Assembly (NCBI GenBank): GCA_002343715.1
Contig: DDSA01000021.1
Location: 1-30,833 of the forward strand
Reading direction: 5' to 3'
Origin: Phycisphaerales bacterium UBA2402
GTDB lineage: Bacteria; Planctomycetota; Phycisphaerae; Phycisphaerales; UBA1924
DNA: 30,833 nt
Shown here: in pieces, positions 17,717-24,417 of the stretch
Layout of the letters: every line of letters starts with the position of its first letter
Position numbering within the stretch: the first letter of the stretch is position 1
Notes under the pieces: generated by a model
What the model saw: only the letters and a program-made list of their open reading frames with translations
What the model was told of the DNA's origin: nothing
The model's database searches: none
Position numbers and translations under genes: made by a program

Positions 17717-17867
17717 GGGTGGCCTCCTGTGCCGGAGTGTACGGGGGCAGGCACCGGATCAATCCGCCCCGGATCATGGGACGCCGATCTCCCCTCCCGC
17801 GGGGCGATTCATATACTTTATCGTGCGCCGGCGTACTCGCACGCATCGCACGACGGAGACCGCGACC
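17717..17867. promoter_or_regulatory. Divergent promoter region with repeated CCGGATCA and a TATACT box
   Basis: This 151-nt gap separates two divergent genes. It carries CCGGATCA twice in close succession (near 17754 and 17769); the first copy overlaps the small palindrome GGAT-CA-ATCC. TATACT at 17812-17817 resembles a -10 box for the hydroxylase gene, at a reasonable distance from its ATG at 17868, but no matching -35 was found. Confidence 0.35.
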
Positions 17868-18836
17868 ATGCAACCCTCGATCCGCTACAACAACGTCATC
17901 GACGGAGAGGAAGCCCGCGCCGCCCAGGCCGCCGCGGATCAGGCCCCCGGCCTGCACGCCGACGAGATCAACGCCGATCGGTTCTACATCACGCAGAAGT
18001 ACGAGTTGTACACCCGCGAGGACCACGAGGTCTGGCGCGACCTCTTCGACCGGCGCTGGAACGTCCTCGAGAAGCAGGTCTCCCGCATCTTCATCGATGG
18101 GATGAAGATACTCCGCCTCACCCGCGACCGCCTGCCCCTGCTCGATGACCACGTCCTTGAACGCGACATCACCATCGCGGGGGGCGAGGTGCTCAACGCC
18201 GGAACACGGCTGGACGGCATCAACAAGTTCCTCGGCGCCCAGAGCCAGTGGGCCAGTTACGGCGTGCCGGGCTACCTGCCCGCCAAGGCCTTTTTCGCCT
18301 GCCTGGCGCAGCGTGAGTTCCCCACCACCGTGCTCATCCGCCCGCGCGATGTGATGGACTACCTGCCCGAACCGGACATCTTTCATGATGTCTTCGGCCA
18401 CGTTCCCCTGCACACGCTCAAGGTGTTCGCGGACTTCCTCCAGACCTACGGCCGAGCCGCCCTTCTGTGCGATGATGAAGTTCACATCAAGCGACTGGGT
18501 CGCCTCTTCTGGTTCACCGTCGAGTTCGGCCTCATCAAGGAGGATGGACGCGTGCGCATCTACGGCAGCGGCCTGGTGAGCAGCCACGCCGAGTCCGAGT
18601 ACGCCCTGCGCGGCTCGTGGGAGCGGCCCGGCGAACGTGTCGCCGATTGCGCCCCGCGCCCGGTCGCCCAGTGGCGGCCGTTCGACCTCGACCGCATCTG
18701 CGACACCGATTTCGAGATCGACCACTTCCAGCCGATCTACTACGTGCTCGAGAGTTTCGAGCAACTCCGAGACGCGATGAACGAGTACGCCCAGCGGGTG
18801 ATCGGCGAGGCGGGGCTGGCGAAGGCGGGGACGTAG
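17868..18836 (+). CDS. phhA: Phenylalanine 4-monooxygenase (aromatic amino acid hydroxylase)
   Basis: A 322-residue pterin-dependent, non-haem iron hydroxylase expected to convert phenylalanine to tyrosine. The iron ligands are visible: FHDVFGHVP gives His173 and His178, and VEFGLIKEDG gives Glu219. Substrate- and pterin-pocket motifs include INKFLGAQSQWASYGVPGYLP and YGSGLVSSHAESEYAL. The start ATG at 17868 follows GGAGA by 8 nt; the frame remains open far upstream but overlaps the divergent unknown gene. The roughly 85 residues before the catalytic domain are longer than in the minimal bacterial enzyme. Bacterial family members are usually phenylalanine-specific, but tryptophan or tyrosine cannot be excluded by eye. 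No carbinolamine dehydratase (phhB) is adjacent. It converges with the MCE gene, leaving only 6 nt between stops. Confidence 0.92.
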   Translation: MQPSIRYNNVIDGEEARAAQAAADQAPGLHADEINADRFYITQKYELYTREDHEVWRDLFDRRWNVLEKQVSRIFIDGMKILRLTRDRLPLLDDHVLERDITIAGGEVLNAGTRLDGINKFLGAQSQWASYGVPGYLPAKAFFACLAQREFPTTVLIRPRDVMDYLPEPDIFHDVFGHVPLHTLKVFADFLQTYGRAALLCDDEVHIKRLGRLFWFTVEFGLIKEDGRVRIYGSGLVSSHAESEYALRGSWERPGERVADCAPRPVAQWRPFDLDRICDTDFEIDHFQPIYYVLESFEQLRDAMNEYAQRVIGEAGLAKAGT

Positions 18837-18846
18837 CGACCGCTAC
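18833..18846. terminator. Palindrome formed by two convergent stop codons
   Basis: GTAGC (18833-18837), loop GACC, GCTAC (18842-18846) is a perfect five-pair stem that includes the TAG of the hydroxylase gene and the TAG of the minus-strand MCE gene. It could act as a small bidirectional terminator. It has no T-run and the stem is short. Confidence 0.35.
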
Positions 18847-19904
18847 AGCCCGATCCGTACGCCTTCTTTCTTCATCTTTTCCAGCACCAGCCCCAACTCC
18901 ACGAGAACCAGGTCCAGCCTTCTGGCCGCATCGTTCAGCGAGTTGTACAGGTCCGGGTTCTGCATCAACTGCCCCAGCGTGCCCCTCCCCTTGGTCGCCG
19001 TGTCGAGGGTCTGGGCCAGTTCCGTGGCCGCGCGTTCCGTCGCCTCGAGCGTCGAATGCGCCCTGGCCGCCAGCGAATCGAACGAGTCACCCACTTTGCC
19101 CGCCGCGCCCTCGATCTTCGAGAAGGCGCTGGCGGCCGCGTCCACCGCGCCCTCGGCCTTGGCCGCCGCGGCGCGCACGCTCGTGACCGTCTCGCGGGCA
19201 TCGGTGAGGAGCGCATCGGCTTTCGCCACCGCGTCCTTGACCTGCCGGCGAAGGGCGGCATCACTCAACCATTCATCGGCGGATGCCAGGGTGCGGTCCA
19301 GCCGCTCGATGGCGCTGCGTACGTTGGCCGTTTTTCCCGCGGCCACATCCGCGACCGTCCGCGGCTCGAGCGCATCATTCAGACGCTCGCCCACCGTGGT
19401 GTAGACCTCGGCGAGGCGGTCGATTTTTTCCGCCGTCGCGGTCAGCCTGCCCAGCGGTCCCTCGGTCGAGTCGGCCAGCCGTTGAAGGAGCGTCGTTGGA
19501 TTGCCCGCATCAAAGATCTCGCCGGGGCGGATCACGTCCTTGGCCTCCGCCTGCGTCAACGTCCTGGGAACGGCAAAGTCCAGACTCGCATCGCCGATCA
19601 GCCCCTTCTCGATGCCCACGATGCTCGACCGCGGAATCTGCACCGACGTCTTGACTTTGATCTCCAGCAGCACCCCCCCCGTGGTGGCGGGCAGAATCTC
19701 GGCGCTGGTCACCTGCCCGATCGAGACACCGCTCATGGTGACACGGCTGGCCTGGGCGAGGCCGCCGGCGTTCTGCACCTTGACTTTGAAGGAGTAATGG
19801 CGGTCGAAGGACATCTCGCCGAAGAAGATCAGCCCGGCCAGCAGCCCGCTCACGCCGAGGATGGCGGTGGCGCCGACGAGAAAATCTCGGATGATGGGTC
19901 TCAC
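18843..19904 (-). CDS. MlaD-type MCE domain substrate-binding protein
   Basis: A 353-residue lipid-transport periplasmic component. One N-terminal transmembrane helix (about 9-30) is followed by the MCE domain (about 38-115), with GLAQASRVTMSGVSIGQV and the EKGLIGDASLDF strand typical of the fold. The remaining roughly 230 residues are Ala/Glu/Arg-rich helices, as in MCE proteins that build a hydrophobic tunnel or needle. GTG at 19904 is a secure start: AGGAGG lies 7 nt upstream and the codon overlaps the TGA of the ATPase gene (GTGA, 19901-19904). Together with that ATPase it forms a phospholipid ABC transporter of the Mla/Ttg2 type, probably moving lipids between inner and outer membranes. 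No permease is adjacent. Confidence 0.9.
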   Translation of the reverse strand: MRPIIRDFLVGATAILGVSGLLAGLIFFGEMSFDRHYSFKVKVQNAGGLAQASRVTMSGVSIGQVTSAEILPATTGGVLLEIKVKTSVQIPRSSIVGIEKGLIGDASLDFAVPRTLTQAEAKDVIRPGEIFDAGNPTTLLQRLADSTEGPLGRLTATAEKIDRLAEVYTTVGERLNDALEPRTVADVAAGKTANVRSAIERLDRTLASADEWLSDAALRRQVKDAVAKADALLTDARETVTSVRAAAAKAEGAVDAAASAFSKIEGAAGKVGDSFDSLAARAHSTLEATERAATELAQTLDTATKGRGTLGQLMQNPDLYNSLNDAARRLDLVLVELGLVLEKMKKEGVRIGL

Positions 19905-20752
19905 GCTTGTGCCTCCTGTCGTGCCGCGGCGGCCCGTGTCTCTTCGGCCAGTCTCCGCTCATCGGCATCGTCATCGCGCACGTACCGGCCCGCCAAGAAG
20001 TTCTGCACCCGCCGATCCTCGTGCCGGGCCACCTGCGCGTAGGTCCCGTCGGCCACGATCCGGCCCTCGAGCATCACCACCACACGGTCGGCCACTTTCT
20101 GCGCCGAGACCAGGTCGTGGGTTACCACCACGTTGGTCACGCCCAGCGTGCGGTTCAGCCTCAGGATGAGTTCGTTGATCCCATCGGCGCGGATGGGGTC
20201 CAGACCCGTCGTCGGTTCGTCGTAGAGCACCACGCGGGGCCGAAGGACGATGGCCCGCGCGAGCGCGATCCGCTTGCGCTGACCCCCAGAGAGTTCACTG
20301 GGCAGTTTCTTCTCCGCCCCCGCCAGGTCCACTCGCGAGAGCGCCTCGGCGATCTTGACCGCACGCTGCGCCCGTGTCATCGATGTGTGTTCGATCAGCG
20401 GGAACTCGATGTTCTCCGCCACCGTCATCGAGTCGAAGAGCGCCGACATCTGGAACAGCAGCCCGATCTGGAGCCGGACCGGCGCCAGGTCGTTCTCATC
20501 CAGCTGGTCGATCCGCCGACCGTCAAAGTAAATCTCCCCGGCGTCCGGCTTCAGAAGACCCACCATGTGCTTGAGCGTCACCGACTTGCCGCACCCGCTG
20601 GGGCCCATGATCACCGTCGTCTTGGCTTCCGGGATGTCCAACGAAAAATCGTCCAGCACCTTCAGCCCGCCGAACGACTTGCGCAACCCCACCATTCGAA
20701 GGAGCGCCCCGGAACGATCCGGACCGGAGTTTGTTTCGTTGATGCTTCCCAT
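19901..20752 (-). CDS. MlaF-type ABC transporter ATP-binding protein
   Basis: A 283-residue ATPase with Walker A GPSGCGKS (50-57), Q-loop Gln101 in FQMSALFDSMTV, signature LSGGQRKRIALARA (from 154), and Walker B VVLYDEPTTGLDP (174-186), then the H-loop in VVVTHD. The FQ-x-x-ALF-x-S-x-TV string and DEPTTGLDP are characteristic of the lipid-transport MlaF/Ttg2A branch. A C-terminal charged tail of about 30 residues exceeds the core domain. ATG at 20752 is preferred from homology; the frame is open to 21196, but that lies antisense to the NUDIX gene. No ribosome site is evident. It is the first gene of a two-gene unit with the MCE protein. The MlaE permease normally encoded alongside is absent here and must lie elsewhere. 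Confidence 0.92.
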   Translation of the reverse strand: MGSINETNSGPDRSGALLRMVGLRKSFGGLKVLDDFSLDIPEAKTTVIMGPSGCGKSVTLKHMVGLLKPDAGEIYFDGRRIDQLDENDLAPVRLQIGLLFQMSALFDSMTVAENIEFPLIEHTSMTRAQRAVKIAEALSRVDLAGAEKKLPSELSGGQRKRIALARAIVLRPRVVLYDEPTTGLDPIRADGINELILRLNRTLGVTNVVVTHDLVSAQKVADRVVVMLEGRIVADGTYAQVARHEDRRVQNFLAGRYVRDDDADERRLAEETRAAAARQEAQA

Positions 20753-20845
20753 GTCCGCGGCACGCCGCGCGGCCCCGCACAAACCGCGCCCGACCCTCGG
20801 GCACGGCGTGGGGCACCCCTCGGAGCCGATCCGTACGATAGGTTC

Positions 20846-21418
20846 GTGAAGACTAACCAGGAATCGGGCTTCGGCCATGTTCATCGGGAACTCCTGGTCA
20901 AGGGCGTGAAGTTCGACTACGAGCGCCTGACGTTCACGGCCTCCGACGGGCGAACGACAGCCCGCGAATGCGTCCGGCACCCCGGCGCTGTCATTCTCCT
21001 GCCCGTGCTCGACACGCCCGAAGGCGCCCGCATCATCCTGATCCGTAACTGGCGACTCTCTCTCGAACACTGTCTGTTTGAACTGCCCGCCGGCACCCTC
21101 GCCAAGGGCGAAGACCCCGCCGCGTGCGCTTCTCGCGAACTCGAGGAGGAGACCGGCTACCGGGCGGCGAACCTGCGCCCGCTCTGCCGGTTCCACACAT
21201 CACCGGGGCTGAGCGATGAACTGATGCACGCCTTTGTCGCGGACGATCTCCGACACGTGGGCCAGCGCCTGGAGGCCGATGAACGCATCACGGTCCACCC
21301 CACGCCCATTCCGGAGTGCCTGCGCATGGTGCGGAGCGGTGAGATCACCGACGCGAAAACAATGCTGACGATCCTCTGGGCGTGGCAGGCAGGGATCATC
21401 ACTCCGCCGTGTCCATGA
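20846..21418 (+). CDS. NUDIX hydrolase, ADP-ribose pyrophosphatase-like
   Basis: A 190-residue NUDIX protein. The box GTLAKGE-x7-RELEEETGY fits G-x5-E-x7-REUxEExGU exactly (near residues 89-111). FELPAGTLAKGEDP before the helix and the FHTSPGLSDELMHAF segment after it match ADP-ribose/nucleoside-diphosphate-sugar pyrophosphatases (NudF/YffH group), which hydrolyse NDP-sugars to NMP and sugar phosphate. The start is probably GTG at 20846, 94 nt from the divergent ATPase start; the frame stays open much farther upstream but only across the antisense of that gene. The substrate within the group is not assignable by eye. Confidence 0.87.
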   Translation: MKTNQESGFGHVHRELLVKGVKFDYERLTFTASDGRTTARECVRHPGAVILLPVLDTPEGARIILIRNWRLSLEHCLFELPAGTLAKGEDPAACASRELEEETGYRAANLRPLCRFHTSPGLSDELMHAFVADDLRHVGQRLEADERITVHPTPIPECLRMVRSGEITDAKTMLTILWAWQAGIITPPCP

Positions 21419-21537
21419 GAACCCATCACCCGACCGGCGGCATGGCCCTCCCGCCCTCTGCACGGCACACCGAACCACCTACCATCGAGCACACGCGAGC
21501 GAATGAATGACTCGTTCGGGACGCGCCACAAACACCC

Positions 21538-22479
21538 ATGGGACTCTACGACCGGGAATACGCGAGTGATCGAGGAGTGCGCGGCGGCTTGCCGCGCCTC
21601 AATGCTCTGTCGGCGACTACCTGGCTCATCATCGCGAACGTCGCCGTCCATGTGATCCGCGGGTTCGCGCTCCCCAACTACCCGAAGGATGCTCTCTTCA
21701 ACTTCGGCTACTTCTCGACCAAGAAGGTCATCTACAGCGGGCCGGGCAGCCTGGAGTTCTGGCGGTTCCTCACCTTTCAGTTTCTGCACGCGCCCGGGAT
21801 CATGCACCTGGGCTTCAATATGCTCGGGCTGTACGTCTTCGGCTCGCTGGTCGAGGCTCAACTGGGCCGCAAGCGGTACATCGCCTTCTATCTGACCTGC
21901 GGCATCTTCGGCGGTTTGCTCTACCTCATCCTCAACGCCGCGGGGTGGTACTTCAAGGTTCAGGTGCCGGGGCTGCTCTTTTCAGATCCATCGATGCCGT
22001 TGGTGGGTGCCTCCGCCGGGGTCTTCGGCGTCATCATGGCCTGCGCGTACATCGCGCCCGATGCCATTCTTGACCTGGTCTTCCCGCCGGTGTCGCTGCG
22101 GATGAAGGTGCTCGCGTACGGGTACGTCGCGCTGGCGCTGCTCAACCTGCTCTGGGGCGGCAACAACGCCGGAGGCGATGCGGCCCATGTCGGGGGCGCG
22201 ATCGCCGGGTTCTTCTTCATCCGAAACGCCCACCTGCTGCGTGATTTCTTCGATATCCTGGGCGACTCTCGGAAGGCCGCGCCCAAAGGCCGCAAAGGTC
22301 CCAAACTGCGGCTTGTGGGCACGGAGCGCGACCCGCCCGGCCCCGATGAGGAAGAACTCAACCGGGTCCTCGACAAGATCCGCACCCTCGGCGCCGAGAG
22401 CCTCACCCCCACCGAGAGGGAGACCCTGCGTCTGGCCACGCAGGCCAAGCGCGCCCGAGACGGAGCCTCTTCCCCGTGA
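21538..22479 (+). CDS. Rhomboid-family intramembrane serine protease with C-terminal DUF6576-like tail
   Basis: A 313-residue polytopic protein. The catalytic dyad is visible: Ser159 in GASAGVFG and His217 in AAHVGGAIAG. FLHAPGIMHLGFNMLGLYVFG (from about 82) is the conserved loop and second helix. Six hydrophobic segments are expected between about 27 and 228. After the membrane domain come basic, proline-containing residues and a helical tail with LNRVLDKIRTLGAESLTP, like the tail called DUF6576 in other rhomboids, of unknown role. The substrate is unknown. No ribosome site precedes the ATG at 21538. The stop overlaps the GTG of tgt by 4 nt, so the two are probably translationally coupled. 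Confidence 0.92.
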   Translation: MGLYDREYASDRGVRGGLPRLNALSATTWLIIANVAVHVIRGFALPNYPKDALFNFGYFSTKKVIYSGPGSLEFWRFLTFQFLHAPGIMHLGFNMLGLYVFGSLVEAQLGRKRYIAFYLTCGIFGGLLYLILNAAGWYFKVQVPGLLFSDPSMPLVGASAGVFGVIMACAYIAPDAILDLVFPPVSLRMKVLAYGYVALALLNLLWGGNNAGGDAAHVGGAIAGFFFIRNAHLLRDFFDILGDSRKAAPKGRKGPKLRLVGTERDPPGPDEEELNRVLDKIRTLGAESLTPTERETLRLATQAKRARDGASSP

Positions 22480-23741
22480 GTCCGCTGCGTTTCGAGATCA
22501 CCGCGCGTTCGGCCCGCACGCGCGCCCGTCGCGGCGTGGCCACGACGCTCCACGGCTCGTTCGACACCCCCGCCTTCATGCCCGTGGGCACGCGCGCGAG
22601 CATCAAGGGCATCCTGCCCGCGCTGGTGGCGCAGACCGGAGCACAGATCGTCCTCAACAACACCTACCACCTGATGCTCCGGCCCGGGAGCGAACTCATC
22701 CGGCGGCAAGGAGGGGTGCACCGCTTCATGAACTGGAACGGCCCCATCCTGACCGACTCCGGCGGCTACCAGGCCTACAGCCTCGCCGCCACCAATACCG
22801 TCAACGACCGGGGCGTCACCTTCAAGTCCATCGTCGATGGGGCGATGGTCGAACTCACGCCCGAGCGGGCCATGGAGATTCAGAATCAACTCGGCCCCGA
22901 CATCATGATGGCCCTTGACGACTGCCCGCCTTCGATCAACCCCGCCGCGGCGGGTGACAAGGCGCAGATCGGACGACTCACCGCGGTCGCGGCCCGCGAT
23001 ACCCGTCCCGCGAGCACGTACGACCAGACCGCCCGCCTCGATCTCGCCAACGAGCGCACAGTCCGCTGGCTCGAACGCTGCAAAGCCGCCCACGCCCGTC
23101 CCGATGAACAGGCCCTGTTCGGGATCGTGCAAGGAGGCACCGACCCCGCCCGACGCTCGTGGTGCGCCCAGCGCGTCTGCGCCATCGACCTGCCCGGTTA
23201 CGCCATCGGCGGGGTCGCCGTCGGCGAGGCTCCGGAAGACATCGCCGCGATCGTGCAACACACCGCCCCCCTGCTCCCGGATGAGAAACCTCGTTACCTC
23301 ATGGGCGTCGGCTACGAACGCGATCTCCTCGCCGCCGTGCTGGCCGGAGTGGACATGTTCGACTGCGTGCTCCCCACGCGAAACGGCCGCAACGCCAACG
23401 CCTTCACAGCCGCCGGCCAGGTCCGCCTCCGCAACGCCCAGTTCGCCGAGGATTCCCGCCCGATCGAAGACGGCTGCGACTGCCACGCCTGCAGCCCAGC
23501 ACGCTTCGGATGGACCACGCCAGACAATCGCCCCTTTACGAGAGCCTATCTTCGGCATCTGTTCATGGTTGGGGAAATGCTCGGGCCGATCCTCGTGACC
23601 CTGCATAACCTTCGGTACTTCCAACGATTCCTCTCCGATGTTCGGGATCGGATCGTGGATGACGATTGGCCCGGGCTTGTCGCCCGCTGGCCGATCGCGG
23701 CTTCGGGCCTTTCGCCCAAAGCCTTGCAGACCCCGCTGTAG
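22476..23741 (+). CDS. tgt: Queuine/preQ1 tRNA-ribosyltransferase
   Basis: Exchanges guanine-34 for preQ1 in the anticodons of GUN tRNAs. In 421 residues the catalytic parts are DSGGYQ (Asp94, usual form DSGGFQ), MALDD (Asp148), GGVAVGE, and VDMFDCVLPTRNGRNA with Asp296, the likely nucleophile. Zinc ligands are Cys334, Cys336 and Cys339 in CDCHACS, and His377 in TLHN. Two insertions are evident against the compact roughly 375-residue enzyme: about 25 residues after DDCPPS (about 155-180) and about 12 (SPARFGWTTPDN) between the last zinc cysteine and TRAYLRHL. The start is GTG at 22476 within a GTGA overlap with the rhomboid gene. Its position before yajC and secDF follows the widely conserved tgt-yajC-secDF order. 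Confidence 0.95.
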   Translation: MSPLRFEITARSARTRARRGVATTLHGSFDTPAFMPVGTRASIKGILPALVAQTGAQIVLNNTYHLMLRPGSELIRRQGGVHRFMNWNGPILTDSGGYQAYSLAATNTVNDRGVTFKSIVDGAMVELTPERAMEIQNQLGPDIMMALDDCPPSINPAAAGDKAQIGRLTAVAARDTRPASTYDQTARLDLANERTVRWLERCKAAHARPDEQALFGIVQGGTDPARRSWCAQRVCAIDLPGYAIGGVAVGEAPEDIAAIVQHTAPLLPDEKPRYLMGVGYERDLLAAVLAGVDMFDCVLPTRNGRNANAFTAAGQVRLRNAQFAEDSRPIEDGCDCHACSPARFGWTTPDNRPFTRAYLRHLFMVGEMLGPILVTLHNLRYFQRFLSDVRDRIVDDDWPGLVARWPIAASGLSPKALQTPL

Positions 23742-23762
23742 ATTTGCCAGGGGGAACCCGCC

Positions 23763-23778
23763 GCGGCGGCGCCGCCGC
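23763..23778. repeat. Perfect 16-bp GC palindrome downstream of tgt
   Basis: GCGGCGGC followed directly by GCCGCCGC. It lies 22 nt after the tgt stop. As RNA it could fold only with loss of the central pairs, so it might be a transcription-attenuating hairpin between tgt and yajC or merely GCC/GGC repeat sequence. Confidence 0.35.
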
Positions 23779-23814
23779 TCATTCTCCCGATATCGCCCAG
23801 TCGCCCTCCCTAAA

Positions 23815-23842
23815 CACCACCACAAGCCTTGCCCCGGTGGTG
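23815..23842. repeat. Seven-pair inverted repeat upstream of yajC
   Basis: CACCACC at 23815-23821 pairs with GGTGGTG at 23836-23842 across a 14-nt loop, 30 nt before the yajC ATG. A leader hairpin controlling yajC-secDF translation or an operator are both possible; neither is shown. Confidence 0.35.
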
Positions 23843-23872
23843 ATCGCACCTGAACGAAAGTGATCGAACCGA

Positions 23873-24352
23873 ATGACCACCAGCACCAGTACCTGGACAA
23901 TGAATCTGATTCTCGCGCAGTCCACGCCCGAAGTCTCGGCCGTACCGGCGCAACCCCGGCCCGTCGGGATGCCGGGCACGACCAGCCAGCCCGCGACCGC
24001 TCCCGGGGGTGCGACGCCGGCGGGCGCCCAGCAGGGGGCTCCGAGCAGCATGATGCTCTGGCTGATCCTCCTGATGTTCGGCGTCATGATCATCCCGGCC
24101 ATGCTCAGCGGTCGCCGCGAGAAAAAGCGCCGTGCGGAACTGATGGCCTCGCTCAAGAAGAACGACAAGGTCCAGACGCTCGGCGGCATCATCGGCACCA
24201 TCTCTGAACTGACCGAGCAGGAAGTGGTGCTCAAGGTCGAGGATGGGCGTATCCGCTTCGCCCGCAGCGCCATCCAGGGCGTCATCCAGAGCACGAACTC
24301 GCCCGTCAACTCCTTCGCGGAACCCAAGGACGCCAAGACCGTCTCGGTCTGA
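23873..24352 (+). CDS. yajC: Preprotein translocase accessory subunit YajC
   Basis: A 159-residue YajC, partner of SecD and SecF in the Sec holotranslocon. The single membrane helix is at about 60-78 (MMLWLILLMFGVMIIPAML), followed by the basic REKKRR stop and the conserved cytoplasmic domain with KKNDKVQTLGGIIGTI. The roughly 55 residues before the helix are an Ala/Pro/Gly/Thr-rich low-complexity extension not present in the roughly 110-residue E. coli protein. The start is uncertain: the ATG at 23873 and another at 23900 both lack a clear ribosome site. It lies 65 nt upstream of the SecDF fusion. Confidence 0.9.
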   Translation: MTTSTSTWTMNLILAQSTPEVSAVPAQPRPVGMPGTTSQPATAPGGATPAGAQQGAPSSMMLWLILLMFGVMIIPAMLSGRREKKRRAELMASLKKNDKVQTLGGIIGTISELTEQEVVLKVEDGRIRFARSAIQGVIQSTNSPVNSFAEPKDAKTVSV

Positions 24353-24417
24353 CCGCATCCACGAAGAGACCCGCCCACATCCCGCCCTTTCACGACGCTT
24401 CCTCCACACATCCCGCC

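Noticed and set aside
21960..23900. A 646-codon minus-strand frame across rhomboid and tgt
   Set aside because: It runs antisense through two genes with intact catalytic motifs and has no recognisable domain.
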